From NCBI GenBank assembly GCA_038496445.1, contig JALMLS010000571.1:62001-126000 (forward strand): a stretch of DNA of 64,000 nucleotides, in the 5' to 3' direction. The position numbers and the translations under genes are program-made. The stretch comes from Trichosphaerium sp. ATCC 40318 (taxonomy: Eukaryota; Discosea; Flabellinia; Trichosidae). The notes beneath the pieces are model-generated. The model was not told the origin of the DNA. It saw only the letters and a list, made by a program, of their open reading frames with translations, and did no database searches. Of this stretch, positions 1 to 12,535 are shown one piece after another (position 1 is the stretch's first letter; every line of letters starts with the position of its first letter).

Positions 1-137
1 TAGTTCCACCTCACGCCAACAGCGAATCTGTTACTTTGGTTTTAAGATGATTCACATATATAAGTACACAAAAGGGAAAAAGAAAAACGTTGAAACAATA
101 AATAAGGATTAGTTTTTACATCAGATTTTCTTTTTCA

Positions 138-835
138 TTACGACGATATTCTGAGGACGTCAAAGTCATTTCGTTGTGTCAGTTGATCTATACTGATTGG
201 TATTGCCCTCGGGTATACGTTGGTGTGTATAGGATATGATTCTATTGCTGTAGTTGCCTGTAGTTGACTGTCGAGTATTGAGAAAGAAGAGTTCGAATCG
301 CTCTTTGCTTCTGCTTCAACCTTTCCTGGGATAAAAAGTGGTTGTGGTTTTACAACACCTGACCGTGACAGACGTGCACGTTTGCGTCTGTGTATATGTG
401 CTTTGATGTCACTATTCTTTTGGATGTCAGATGACTCTGGTGGAGTTGGTTTTTTTCGTTTCAAGTTCAAATTTGTACAGAACTTTGGCGCTTTGATTTG
501 TTGGTGATGAAGTGGTGAACATTGTGTAGGATGTCTCATACGATCTTTCAATAATACCAGAGAGTTTCTTAACATGCGTATGGTTTTCTAAAACAAAAAA
601 TAAGGTGAGGATCTTTTAAGTTTTTTTTTTTTTCAAGTAAAAGAAGTTTATGTCACGTGAAGAACATGTGATTATTTACCTGTTGTTCAGATATCGTTTT
701 TTGGTATGATACAATATTTTTTTCAAGTTGATGTCTTTTGGATTCGCGCACAGTCGCACGTGCTCTCCATAGATCAACGTTCTTTGTTATCTTTGATACT
801 TCATGTTTGCTGTATTGTTTTTTTGTTTTTGTCAT
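138..835 (-). CDS. small coiled-coil, basic-tailed protein, unrecognised
   Basis: Two exons (835-680 and 587-138) join in frame across a GT-AG intron to give about 200 residues. The first ATG after an in-frame stop is at 835. Residues 15-75 are rich in K, E, Q and leucine heptads and should form a coiled coil that crosses the splice junction. The second half is Ser/Pro-rich with a basic patch (RRKRARLSR) that could be a nuclear signal. The shape, N-terminal coiled coil and basic tail, recalls shugoshin-type proteins, but I see no diagnostic motif and do not assign it. Convergent with nothing on its left, which is the window edge. Confidence 0.5.
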
Positions 836-2235
836 CTTGTTTTGATTTTCTAGGATTAGTCAGTTTTGTCTCGGTGGTATTGGGTCTTTAAAGTAATACC
901 TATGCTCACTACAAGCTTATACAGGCTTTCAGGGATATCAAAATCTAAACCTGAGGTTGGATCTGTCAGTACAATAATGTCGTCGTTTCGTTGAGCGTTC
1001 TAAATAGTTAGAGTTAGTATTATAACGAGTGTACGTGGAGTTCTTGCCATTGTATTGGGTTTTGTTGTTAGAATGAACCTAGGGCACGCGACACATCAAA
1101 TAAAGGAACTTCCACAAATTTGCATTGTGATATAGTGACTCACATGCACTGAATCCGTACCATCCCAGAACCGTTGTTTCAGTTATCCCTACTTTGTTTT
1201 TGTGAGTTTTTACCTTAATGAAATAAACCAAAAGTGAAGTGGTACGATTGTAAGTATGCCTTCATCGCAATAAATACAGTTTTACTTGTTTAAAGCTTCG
1301 AGGTTTTTCGTGACGGTCTCATTTCACTTAACATTTCCTGAAAGATCGTCACTATTTTAATGATCTGTAATGCAACATAGACATACCACACAGTGGGTAA
1401 CTTTGCATAGCAACTTTTTATATTTTTCGTATAAATCATGAGAAGTGTATTTTTCTCCGAAGTGCGAAGCTTTCTTGAACAGCTATTCATAAACGATGTG
1501 AGTATGTAAGCACTAGGGCTAATAAAAAACAATGAATCTGAATAATTGCCGTTTGAAGGTTTCACGTGATTAGTGTACTTTGTTTTTTCTTCAGCAAATT
1601 GTGTTTTTGCAAGTTGCAAGTTTCACAAAAAAAGATTAATACTTAGAAATCTGTTTTATTCAACATACAGCGGGCTGCTCCAGATACCCTCGTTTTCTAT
1701 ACAAACACATTTTGTTCTTAATAGTAAAGAATACAGCAACACCAATAATACAACTACCAGTTAGATATAAAAAAGAACAATAAAAAGTTGTTTGATTCTT
1801 TTCACCTCTATTTGTGATTCACTTATCTGCGTCAATGCAATACTTCAAAGGTACAGGCTTTTGTATACATAGTTGCTCACCTATGATATCTAGCTTCGGC
1901 AACCATTGCTGAGAACAACATATTCGATACTTCCTATTGCCTACAAATATGAAAATCCAGTTGTTAGCTTGCCTTGCATGTGGAGTTAATTGAACAAAAC
2001 GAAATACCTACAATCACACTTTATGTGAAAAAATAAAATACGTATAAAAAACTTCTAAACTTTCACCAGGTCTAAGCCAACAGTTGTAGCATAGAACCTT
2101 GAAAGGTAACCGTCTCTAGGAAGTAGTTTGACTCCATAATCTAAGGCAACTTTAAACGGCATTCTGAAATGTTGTACAATTTGACGCAGTTAAGCCAGGA
2201 TATCATTCTTTTAACCTCATGGGCAGTATTACTGT
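836..2235. other. 1.4 kb with no supported gene
   Basis: No reading frame here could be joined into a convincing protein. The longest open stretch (minus strand, 1290-1619) has no ATG at its start and a stop just upstream without an intervening acceptor. The region probably holds the promoters of the flanking divergent genes; several CACGTG palindromes lie in the neighbourhood but are too common across the window to call as sites. Confidence 0.4.
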
Positions 2236-4233
2236 ATGAGCTCTAAGTTGGTGATATTTGGAGATAATTTCAAGAGCTACTTGGACAGCCGAAGCTACGC
2301 AGACGTTACTATTAAATTAGGCAACGGCAAAGGTATATTGACGCGTAATTAGAGGGTTTATTTGACGTTTTGTAGAGTTTGCGTGCCATAGAATTATTCT
2401 TAGCCTAAACTCTGCCTACTTCTGTAAAGAGTGCAAAAAGTTTGAAAAAAGAGATAAACGGCAACTCTCGTTTGATATCAAGTTCGATAACGAAAAATTG
2501 TATGATGCGTTTCCAGATGTGCTTAATTACATCTACGGCAAACCTATAACGCTCACAACCGAGTCGTTGTTCCCTGTAATTACGCTTGCGAAACGGTTTG
2601 AGATTGAACAGCTAAAACACCTCGTTGAGGCGTTTCTAGAGCATGAACTAGATAAAACAAAGGCTGTCACGTTCTTAAAGGTATTTCTAATCAAATTTGC
2701 TTTCTAAACGTCAAACTATGCTAAAACAAATAAAAAAATAGGAGTCATTGCGTTACGGACAAAAAGAAATCATGAAACAATGCGTAAACGTCTTGGCGCG
2801 TAATTTTCAAGTAATGGTTGACGAAAACCCAAAGTTCACCTTGGCTTGGCTCCCATACGAACTCTTCATCGCCATCACCAAATCAAGCTTATTGTATGTC
2901 ACAAATGAAGTCTCTTTGTTAGAATTTATTAGGTATGAAAGCTCAGTAATCACGTGTGTTGTAGTTTTGTTTGCTGAGGTTTTTTTTTTTCACTCTAGAA
3001 ATTATATTGTTGCAAGGAGCAAAGCAGATAAAAAATTGAAGCCTAAACAAATCACAAATTTATGGAAGACAGTTCATTGGCCAGAGCTTGATTATACTCA
3101 ATTGGTTAATGTATATCAAGATGATAGCTGCCAAGGAGTTGTAAGTATAACTTGAAATTTATTTTTATCCTTTCTTTTTTTTTTCTCATCTGTATTCTTA
3201 TGGATTTTAGGACGACTACCTTGCGGAAGGTATAATATACAGAATAGCTAAGTTAGAAGGGGTTATTACAAACTCGGATCTTCCTAGAAGGTAGACAGTA
3301 CTGTAGTTTTAATCGGATTTTATTATTAATATTTTGCGTTTTATTTAGATCTCAAGTCCGTTCCAATCGTGGCAGACTTTTTGTCTATAAAAATGATCTG
3401 GATGAGAATGGTATCATGCATTTTCTTGGTGCAAGTTCAGTAATGCTTGGGTATAATTGGTGTAACCCTACAATACCTGGTACGTTATAAAACAAACTTT
3501 TTTTGAATTTACTCCTTGTGTTAGGCAAAGTGTTGCTTGAGGCTTCTTCTAAAGCAAAGGGAGATGTACGTAGTTCGCCTCTTTTATGATTTACTAATGT
3601 TATGCCATCAAGGTTAACGACATCGTTGGGAAAGGGTTGACTGAGTTTTGGACTATGGGCATACCAGCGAGCTGGATTATGGTACTTTTTTTTCCAATTT
3701 TCTTGTTTCATGTTGCTACCCTTCTTAATGTGAATCAAAAGGTCAACTTTGTGGACAAGAAGCTAGCACCAACCGCTTATACTATGAGACACGGAGCAAA
3801 CTCGCGCATGGACGCACTGAGAAGCTGGGTGTTGCAGGTATGAAATAGATTGAAAAGAAGGCAAATCAACATGAACTCATTGTTTTACTTCAAAGGCAAC
3901 AAATGATCCCACTGGTGAGAGATGGACAGTACTTTCTCGTCATACGAATGATTGTTCTCTTAATGGAAGATTTGCTTCTCATACATGGCAGATAAAAGAA
4001 CCAAAGAAGCCTTATCAGTATTTTAGAATTTTACAAACTGGAAAAAACTCTGGGTAAGTTGTTGGTTTTTTTTTTTTGTTTTGTAGACATCCTTGTGCTA
4101 AATTGTTTTGTGTTACTCAAGTGGTAATGATTTTTTGGCATTGTCAGATATAGAATTTTATGGAGAGCTATTCCTCCCTGCCAAATGGAAAAGAAAAGAT
4201 AAGAAACAACGTGTACAAAAGAAGAAAGACTAG
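2236..4233 (+). CDS. BTB/POZ protein with C-terminal F5/8C-like beta-sandwich
   Basis: Spliced from about nine exons; ATG at 2236 and stop TAG at 4231, followed by AATAAA-type sequence. Residues 1-110 read as a BTB/POZ domain (a YADV-type strand, a CHRIILSLNSAYF segment, then FPDVLNYIYG). A helical BACK-like stretch follows (YGQKEIMKQCVNVLARNF). The last 150 residues match the discoidin-type fold seen in many BTB proteins of protists and animals: TAYTMRHGANSR, LRSWVLQATND, W.VLSRHTNDCSLNGRF, ATHTW-like, YFRILQTGKNS, LALSDIEFYGE. The tail is very basic (KRKDKKQRVQKKKD). Family members are commonly cullin-3 adaptors; that role is inference. Poly-T tracts precede most acceptors. Confidence 0.85.
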
Positions 4234-4293
4234 AAATAAAATAATAAAAAAAAACACATGTCAAATGTGTGCTCGTTGTCGTACCTCATAGAA

Positions 4294-4545
4294 CTAAACA
4301 AGCTCTTGAGGTTGTTAAAATAACTTTACCTTCGTACGCGGGGTTATTGGGGTTCAATTGGTTTGGTCTATTGTCAACTTCGCGTTGAATACAAAGGTGC
4401 GCTTGGTTGTAGGTAGGAATCTCGTTCATCTGCTGGAATACCTAGAGACCAAGAAAAAACCCCATAAAACACACGGCCAGTAAGCCTTTTGGGTTCTTAA
4501 GACAGGAACTTTTATGAGAGGATAGAATATCTTTATTGAAGACAT
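4294..4545 (-). CDS. possible very small two- or three-exon gene
   Basis: An open exon (about 4308-4440, minus) is flanked by AG and GT and reads QQMNEIPTYNQAHLCIQR, then a Asn/Pro-rich end NPNNPAYEELV before TAG at 4294. An ATG at 4545 can be joined to it in frame, giving about 52 residues. It would sit immediately downstream of the HAD gene on the same strand. The donor needed for the first exon (GTTCCT) is weak, so the N-terminus is a guess. No family recognised. Confidence 0.25.
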
Positions 4546-4552
4546 TTTATGT

Positions 4553-6227
4553 TTATAGCAGACCGTGGCGTTCCAATATCGCATCTACAGCAATCTCTAC
4601 ATCATCATAAACGTATTTGCCTGGGTTGGTAGGATCATTATCACCTTGGAATACGCCTGTGCGAGTTAATACGGACACCCATGGATCTCCAGCATCGTTG
4701 GCACCCTAGTCATTTTATTAACAATCACAGACTTCAAAACAGTTTATTTGCTTACCTTGATGTCAGCTTGTGGGTTGTCTCCAATGCCGTAAATAACATC
4801 AACAGACGGTAGACCAACTTGTTTTGCTTGATCTGTCAAAATAGATCTAACATGATCATATGTGACCTTCTTTGGCTTTCCGAACGTTGTGTATTTAATA
4901 TCATTACCAGTCATATGTTTAAAAAGCGCTTGAGTAAGAAAAAATGATTAACAGTCCTACAACATTTCAAAGTACCTGAGAGGCATACTGCAAACGCTCC
5001 TTCTAAACAAAAAATGAGACAACGAAAATAACGGATAGTTTTCTTTCAAGCTACAAGACGCGTACGTGCAAATCGTGGCCATCCAAATTCTGCTGCCCAA
5101 GTCACATCAGGGTTCGACATCTGCATAAAACAAGTTAATTAAGACTGATGCTTCCAAATTATTGTAAAATACGGACATATAAAGGGATGTGTTGTTCATC
5201 GCTTAATTCATCAATGCCTGGTAACCCACGTGACCGTAGCACATCAACTATAATCTGCAAAGAAACACAAAATGATTATGCTTTCAATCTATACTATTGT
5301 ACCTGCATGTTGTTACCCCAGTCCTCTGGGTCACTAAAAAAAACATATTAGACGAAGTTGCACGGCCAACTTTTTTCTTTAAAATCACGTGACTTACTTC
5401 ATGACAAATACAGCTCCAATTTTCCTAAGATCAAGTAAGTATACGTAATGGTAGCAAAAAAATCGATGTGGCATACTGTTGTGGGTCTGTTGGGTTCGCT
5501 GTCACATCAACTTTGTATTTATTGAACGGATCAATATGTGGTAATTCTTGATTGTACCCCAAAGCTGTCACTACATTATTGAAGCCGTACCTGTACAGGA
5601 TGTTACAATAACATTATCACAAGGTACATACGATCTTGCTACTGGTTCTAGGTCACCCAAACCTACAACAAGTATGCGTGTGTCACGGTACTTGTCAACA
5701 AGTTGTTGCATTGGAGAATGTGACAGGCAAATTTGAGATGGACATATCTGCTTTAACATTCAACACTGACACCTTTAAAGCATTAAATCGTACGTCTATA
5801 CCAAACCAAGTCGACAACTGCGTTGCTGAAGGTATGTTAGCAAATACCAACCGTTGTTGTTGCTGTCGCACCTTTTCGGGCTTCTGTCATTCCGCCACCG
5901 TTCTATTTGCGTAATAAACGCCGGTATAGTGTTACTAGGGAACGTACAGTCATAAATGCTATAGGGATTTTAGATTTTAGCTCGTCAAGCTTTTTTAGCG
6001 ACTGTATTGCTTGTGGAAATATTTTTCGTCCCCTATGACATGTTTTAGTTAATTTTGCGCTTACAAACAAGTGACACGCACCTAATTAATACGCCATCTA
6101 TATCAAACGCAATAGCAGGTGTTTTGCTTGCATCTTTAGTTGAGTAAGTTCGTTTGCGTTTCAGAGATGTTCTAGAGCATCTCGATGCTATTTTGGTGCA
6201 GGTTTGTTGGCGTGTAAGTGCTCTCAT
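4553..6227 (-). CDS. HDHD5: HAD-superfamily protein, CECR5/HDHD5 type, probably mitochondrial
   Basis: About ten exons, ATG at 6227, TAA at 4553. The first 32 residues are Arg/Ser/Thr-rich with no acids and end in YST, a typical mitochondrial presequence. The HAD nucleophile motif follows at once (AFDIDGVLIRG). Later blocks match the CECR5 family: a MTNGGG loop (motif II), ICLSHSPMQQLVDKY, RILVVGLGD, the cap-domain IIVDVLRSRGLPG and IPLYMSNPDVTWAAEFGWPRF, and the closing motif III/IV region VDVIYGIGDNPQADIKGAND with WVSVLTRTGVFQG. Family members are HAD-fold proteins of mitochondria whose substrate is not firmly known. One intron (5748-5772) appears to be only 25 bases. Confidence 0.9.
5748..5772 (-). 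other. 25-base intron in the CECR5-like gene
   Basis: Minus-strand segment beginning GTGTCAG and ending AAAGCAG. Removing exactly these bases joins ...WFGIDVRFNALK to ICPSQICLSHSPM in one frame; reading through shifts out of the conserved CECR5 segment. This is a model from the genomic sequence only. Confidence 0.6.
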
Positions 6228-6728
6228 CTTGTACTTGCTCCAGTTGCATGAACTTAAGTCAATTTCTCTGAATGTTGTTTATCATTGTCACAAACCAATA
6301 ATTACACCAAATGGGCAACTGTTGCGAGCATGTAGAAGTAGATGAGAGCCTGGGCAGTACTACATACATGCCAAGGTGTTGTGCAATATTTTCATGTGGC
6401 TTGGCGCCTATTACTGCTGTTCTATGTAGGTCATGCTGCTGCGTGCGCGTACAATCTAATGAGTACGATTACCCAGGCAGTTAGATAGGGAGTGTATTAT
6501 AAGCATCCTACGGGCTAAAACTGGCGCAAACAGACACTAATAAGCGCTTTCGAACAATAATGAAGAAAATGTAAATTTAGACCAACACAAAAAAATGTTG
6601 ACAATTCACTTAACAAATTGCATGGATGTTTGCGATTACAATGTAAATAAAAGACGATGTAGTATCACCATTTTGTTTGTACAACTTGTGAAATCACCAA
6701 TCACGTTTTCTAAGCCGTCAGTATCGAT
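6228..6728. other. 500-base gap, nothing recognised
   Basis: Between the 5' end of the CECR5-like gene and the 3' end of the receptor gene, both on the minus strand. Only short unsupported open frames. It should contain the promoter of the CECR5-like gene and the receptor 3' UTR. Confidence 0.4.
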
Positions 6729-8121
6729 TCAAACTCGAGTTGACATTTCACTGTCCAAATATTTTGCTGTTGACCTCCTTCTCCACCAACCGCTTTTTAA
6801 TAAAAATAGTTTCTTGAGGGTATGAAAAAATTGAATGCGAACACTCGGTGTTAATCCGAAGTACAACGCTGCATTCACGAACCCTTGAAGTGGGTCAAAA
6901 ATAACCTTAATAAGAAGTTAGAAAGAAAACGAAACAACTAGAAAAATGAAGGAAACCTGAAAGAATGCAACCCAAACATTACGCTCAGTCTGATCTACAG
7001 TAGCATTAAAGAATGTTTGTTATGCGCAAAAAAAAACTCCACGTGCTTAAATTCGCAAATTCGAGCATGTGATGTATACTTCCAGGTATGCGAACAAGTA
7101 CAAACACTAGAGGAATGAACAATAGAGTATGTTGTAATGTGAGATTAGATTCAGAATTTCTATCATTTAAGAACCTAGGAAAGAGCAGAATCCACATGGG
7201 AATGCAAATTGAAGGAAGGCGGTATGCGAGCCAGTAGTGTACTGTTTTGCCCCTTGTCATTTCAGTTGATATCCAACACCTAAAATTATATTATTATTTC
7301 GTCTTGGCGATATCTCAAATATTTCGCAACGCAACGCTGCTCGCACATAGCAAAAAAACATCGAATGGTATTTATTACTTACCATGGTGCTTTATCTATC
7401 AAATCCGACACTGGATCTTGCAAGTAGGCAAAACCCATTGCAACTGTAGGTAGTAACTATAAACTGTGAGTACTAAAACAGTCGACAACGGGGATATACC
7501 CAAGCGACTATGTAACTCAGTCTCAAGTACTTTATCCACTTATTACTTGGCCAAATTAAAGAAGCAATCATGTACATTGAAACGACCACTAACCATGATG
7601 AGAACAAATCAAACACTAATAAAAACGTGCAAAACTGAAATATACAGTACCCGTTAATGTACAAGATGCAGTACCAGCTGCGCCAGACACGAGTGCTTGA
7701 ACAATGCTACTACCATCCTATTTATTAGTAGACACGTGAGATGCATTCGCTGGCGTTTTCTATACTCACATTGGCGTGATGAAAAAGTGACCACAAGAAT
7801 GCAGTTACAAATATAAAATCGGCAAGACTACAGGTTATGAGCTGTTGTGAGTCCAGCTGAACCTTCTTTACCTTATCATCACTAGTCCCTCGGCAGCAGG
7901 CGATTTTTTTCGGGAAACGCAAATCGATACAACAATAGAGAGGGCGCTAAATGCGGATAAAGTCCTAAACAACAATTTTTAATGTGCTATCCCAAAAAAT
8001 TCGAAAGATAGGATCCTCATCAAACTTACGAGCTTGTATACATCACAACTTCAGCAATACCACCCTCTCGTTCCAAGTATATCGCTGGAGCCACATCAGT
8101 AATGCTGTTTTGTGACAACAT
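6729..8121 (-). CDS. seven-transmembrane receptor, class E/cAMP-receptor-like
   Basis: About eight exons, ATG at 8121, TGA at 6729, roughly 300 residues. Hydrophobic segments in order: a first helix after TSSTLSAFSALS; LITCSLADFIFVTAFLWSLF; a third helix FCTFLLVFDLFSSWLVVVSM with a Trp; YIVAWVAMGFAYLQD; a conserved loop APWCWIS between helices 4 and 5; YWLAYRLPSICIPMWILLF; LLFIPLVFVLVRIPGSIHHML; and last VWVAFFQVIFDPLQGFVNAALYFG. The WCWIS loop and the FDPLQGFVNA motif are hallmarks of the cAMP-receptor-like/class E and related GPCRs of amoebae, fungi and other protists. A short basic cytoplasmic tail (WWRRRSTAKYLDSE) follows. The ligand is unknown. One intron (7635-7662) is 28 bases. Confidence 0.85.
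7635..7662 (-). other. 28-base intron in the receptor gene
   Basis: Minus-strand segment beginning GTACATTAAC and ending TATTTCAG, with a TTAAC branch-like stretch. Removing it joins SGAAGTAS to FCTFLLVFDLF in frame inside transmembrane helix 3; without removal helix 3 is out of frame with the preceding exon. Confidence 0.6.
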
Positions 8122-8370
8122 CGCAACGACAATTTATACGCCGCACCACGTGTACAACGTGCGTAACTTATAAAGTCTTGGCGTTTCTAATTCAACAAAG
8201 AACAGCATAAGCCAAAAAACCTTCCGTCCATCACATTCACCAACCTGATATTTATCGCTCTTTAAATTCATGGGTCATCAAGCCTGAATCTAGACTAATT
8301 ACTTGGTTTGTAGTTCCGTTCTTTATTTTTTTTTTACATTTCTACTTTACAAATTTTTTTTTTTTCCTTC

Positions 8371-9091
8371 TTACTCATCTGCATCTTCCTCGTCTTCGTC
8401 ATCATCAAAAGACAACATTATCCTTTTTTTCTTTTCAGCGGCAGTCTGAGCTTTACGGGCCTTGGCGGATGATGGCTTATACTTGTTTGTGCTTGCTAAT
8501 TTTTGTTTTTTTCGCATCTCGGTTAACTTTTTGTTTTCTGGTTTCCTCTTCTTTAGATTCTCTGGAATAGCTTCTTTCTGTGGTACGTAGTTAATATCCT
8601 CCATTTGCTTTGCTTTTGGCTTGAAAACATGAGTCGTTTCTTTAGTAACGGCGAAACGTGAGTTTGCTCTTGCTATCTCGCCCTCCTCTTCTATCTTCTT
8701 TTCAAGCTTGTTTTCGTGTTTTTGTTTCTCCTCTGTCCAATTGTTAATACACCACCTGAATACGCGAAATTTGGTTACTGCGCAACCCAGAAGAGCATTT
8801 ACAGGCCAAAATAAATTCGAAAAACTCATTTTTATGACAGAATACTATGTCGTACCTACTGACACTTCAAATCGATCATTCATTAAACGTTGTTGCAATG
8901 CGTATTCGCTGACTAAATGTTTTGGTGCCAGAAACGCTGGAGCTTCTTCAGGCATATCAGGTCTCTCCCTGGCTTGCATTTCGTGCTCTCGCGCGGCTCG
9001 GTTAGCCCTATCATCAAAACGCTGTAAAAACGACGGTTTAGCGCTCATGTATTCTAAAGTACGGCCTGCTAAGCCTTTCTTTTCCTTTGAC
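8371..9091 (-). CDS. DUF4604/KIAA1143-like charged protein
   Basis: Two exons; ATG taken at 9091 (MSKEKKGLAGRT), although an in-frame ATG at 9165 would add 25 residues. The N-terminal half has AKPSFLQRFDDRANRAARE and a second EAPAFLAP segment, and the C-terminus ends with an RIMLSFDDDEDEEDADE tail. A PSFL.RF block near the start and an LSFD plus acidic end are the two conserved parts of the KIAA1143/DUF4604 family as I know it. The middle is Lys-rich and helical. Function in the family is unknown. It is divergent from the 53BP1-like gene with about 110 bases between start codons. Confidence 0.6.
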
Positions 9092-9205
9092 ATGCTTATT
9101 GTATTACTGCCTTTGGCAGATGAAAAGTCAACGCTGTTAGCGACTTTTTGTACAACTACATTCAAAAACCAACGGTTATTTTACCGCCATTTGCTCTAGC
9201 ACATA

Positions 9206-12200
9206 ATGAGCACCAACAGTGAGTATCAACGACTTGTGGTTCCCGCTAATTGTTTTAGATACGAATGTTAGCTCTTTTGAACCTTTCGAGAACCCAGACG
9301 ACATTTCTGGTACGTTCATGCCTATGTAATTGGCTCTAAGATGTTTTAGACGACAATTCGTCAAGTGAGTCTGAAGGTGGGATAGAGAGCCCAGGTAGTT
9401 CTGAAGATGAAAGCATGATGCCTAGCGCCGTGTTTGGTATGTTCTAACACTATTTTTACCGGTATGTGTTCCGCGAATTGACACTTTTATTTGCAGAAGA
9501 TATAAAAATGCCGGTTGGAGATGATGGTACTCGAACATAGCAAGTACAGCGTCTAAAACATTTTTATTAGGTTCATTCGTTATTCCTCTCAACGACGAAA
9601 CACCACGTACGCTAGAATCCTTGCAAAAACGTGACAATAAGTAACCGACATTAGAGAAACCAAAGATACCCATGATAGCTGATAAAACCTCTGAAGAAGA
9701 CGACGAGGAAGCAGAAGCTTCGCTACCACCTGAGCAGAGGTATGTCGCTATAATCCTTAGTTTGTATGTGTTGCTAACACTCGTACAGTCTGACACCAGA
9801 AAGAGCGTCATTTCGTGAGCCTCTTACTTGTTCTCCAACACAGGTACTTTTCTCTTTTTTTTCAGAATTTTGAACCAGTTTGTTAATCAGTTTTTATAGC
9901 GTCCACCAAGACCGGAAATATCCTCTGCATCTGATTCTGAGACTGTAGTTACACCTGCAGCAGAGCTTGCAAAGGCCCTTAGCCGTGCTGCTGATAGTGA
10001 AAGGAGTGATGGGTCTGTCTTTGGTGAAGAGCTTATCATTGATGAACCAGAACCAGAAACACCTAAAAAGAGGATTGTCAAAGTACCCAAGGTAGTCAAA
10101 AGAACACCCAAAGTATGTAGCCTTATTGTATAATACCATGCGGATACTTACATTTACATCAAAGCCTGTACTTCGCAAGGCGGGTAACAGAAAAAAAGGT
10201 GCAAAACATAACAGACGAGTTTCTTTCAGTGATGATGCCAAGAACGTCAAGAAAACGCCTGCGCCTATTGTGTCAACGTCAGAAGGCAGTAAGGACGAAC
10301 GAGAGGATGATTTCCAACTTCCTTCAATGTCACCTTCGTTGCAACGTGAGAATATATTCGGTGGGTCAATGTTCAACACGGCAAGACTTGGAAAGAAGAA
10401 AACTTTCAAAAAATCAGCGGCAAAACCAAAAAAGAAGAAAAAACCTCAACTCAAGCGTACTGTTGCCAGTATAAGCGATGACGTACGTATACTCTGGCAT
10501 ACAGTGTTGTTAAGCAAATTACTAAACCAAGTTTAACGTACACCTAGGATGACTTTTCATTAAAAGAAAATAAACCATTTGCTCCTGAACCTACACCGCT
10601 GAGCGCCTCCCTAGCTGGTCCTGTGACTTCTGACAGTGATGAAGCTGATGCCAGCGTACCTGACGCCCTTGATTCTGCTCCTGAGGAGGCACCAGATCAT
10701 GATAGCCCAGACTCAATGATGGAGGAAGATGACGTACGATAAAGAAAAAAAAACACGTGGTATTTATAATTTTTGAAATAGAACACGTGGTTGTCCAGTA
10801 GAACGAAAATACCAAATGTTGCACCAAAGAAGAAGAGAAGACGAACCATTACTGTAAAACGAAGTAAGCCAACACCAAAGAAGCGTGTGGAGAGCCCTGT
10901 GGAGATAGAAGAACTTGAGTTTCAAGAGCCAGAAGAGTCTGCAGAAGAGAGTGTTTCAGAGACGCCAAAGCAAAAACCAAAGAAGGTTATTGCTAGTAAA
11001 CGCACAAAGCCTACGCCTAGGAAGATTGTCAAGATTAAAAAAACTACGAAAGCAACGCCAAAAAAGACAGCATCAAAACAAGCTGTAACTGAAAAGCCAC
11101 CAAAGAAGAGACGGGCAGTCAAGACTGTATCCAAAAAGACACCGAGGAAAGTACAGAAGGCGCCGTTAAGAGAGAGAAACCTAAACGTTAGTGAAGCTGG
11201 TGCAATGGAGGTACTAAACTGGCAATGAGGTTTTTTTATTGTGATGTTAATTTAACATGTTTTACCTAGACGACCAAGAATATTTCTCCAGTCAAAACAA
11301 GGCGTAGTAGACGCCGCAGAGAAGTCAGTAAGAAACCTGCACAAGAAGAAGAAGAAGAATCTAATGAGTCTGGTTCTAATAACACAGAACAGCAACAACG
11401 TGAGTACATTTACATTTCGGTTTTTTTCTCTTTTTTCTTGAGGCTCATTTTCTGTTTTTAGATACATTAGAAGATTTGAAGGATTGTTTCCCTGCGCCTA
11501 ATGTATGCTCTTCTTGGGTTTTGATTATTAGTAACCAACATACTCTAGGATCTTGGAGCAGGCGATGCATGTGTCAAGCCTTTCAAGGGCATTTCTTTTC
11601 TTGTATCAGGACTCAAATTAGTTCAGGATGGTGATGCCATTTTCCGAAATGTGTATAGAGCTATCACGAGTAATGGTACGCTTGTGATTATTCTCTATTG
11701 GTTTTATAAGTAACCATAAATGTAGGAGGTAGTATAGTGTCTCGAATCCAACGTACCAGAAAGTCAAGGTTAGCAATAACTTTTATACGAGGTTGTAGCT
11801 TAATTTGATTGTAGACGCAAACTGCCTTCGACTGTATTGATTGGTGCCACGCACTCTACATCAAGAAAGTACATGCATGCACTTGCTACAAAGACACCTT
11901 GTCTGCACTACAACTGGGTGCTTCACTGTGAAGAAAACGTGCGTTTATTTTAAGTTGTCGATTCTCCTTTTAACCTTATCTGTAGCAACGCATTTTGGAT
12001 CTTAAAAACTATCTGCTACCTGCAGGTATATCCCTGGAAACAGGCCGAACACTTAAGATGTACGATAGTTATTTCGTAATGTACATCTCCCCTTTCTCAT
12101 CTTTTATAGCCCTGCTGATTGCCTTGATAATGATGTTGAAGAGTCGAATGTATTTGAAGATAAAAGGATAGAACTTAGCGGCACCAAAGACTTTGTAGTA

Positions 12201-12535
12201 AGTACCGAACTCTATGTTACTTTTTATGACTCATGTTTTTACAGGCTGGGTGGAAACAAATTCTTATTGATGCAGGAGCAGTGCCTACTAGTAGGCTGTT
12301 TACTGGTCACGAAAAATTTGATTATGTTTTATGTAATGGCGAATGTTCTGCTCGTGTTAAGTTAGTACCCCTTTTTTTTTTATTACTATTTTGCAAATTA
12401 AAGTTTTGATTGTTTGTTTAAAGGGATCATTGCAAGGAGCTCGGAAAGCCTGTTGTTACGCCAAAGTGGCTACACAATTGCTTGCTTGCACAACAAATTG
12501 TAGATGTGTATGGAAGCCCTGAATACTACTTGTAA
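9206..12535 (+). CDS. 53BP1/Crb2/Rad9-like tandem BRCT protein
   Basis: About 20 exons, ATG at 9206, TAA at 12533. The first 650 residues are disordered: acidic, with many SP/TP/SQ-like sites, then Lys/Pro/Thr-rich blocks (repeated TPKK, PKKKRRR) that look like DNA- or nucleosome-binding tails. The last 280 residues form two BRCT repeats. BRCT1: FKGISFLVSGLKL, NGGSIVSRIQRTRKS, VLIGATHSTSRKYMHALATKTPCLHYNWVLHCEE, then DLKNYLLPAGISLETGR. BRCT2: FVAGWKQILIDAGA, FDYVLCNGECSARVKDHC, KPVVTPKWLHNCLLAQQIVD. The linker-like KNYLLPAG and the BRCT pairing match metazoan 53BP1 and fungal Crb2, which bind phospho-H2A and mediate DNA-break signalling. I did not see a clear Tudor domain between tail and BRCTs. 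Confidence 0.85.

Noticed and set aside
1290-1619. 109-codon minus-strand frame
   Set aside because: No ATG start, an upstream stop with no acceptor between, and no recognisable motif.
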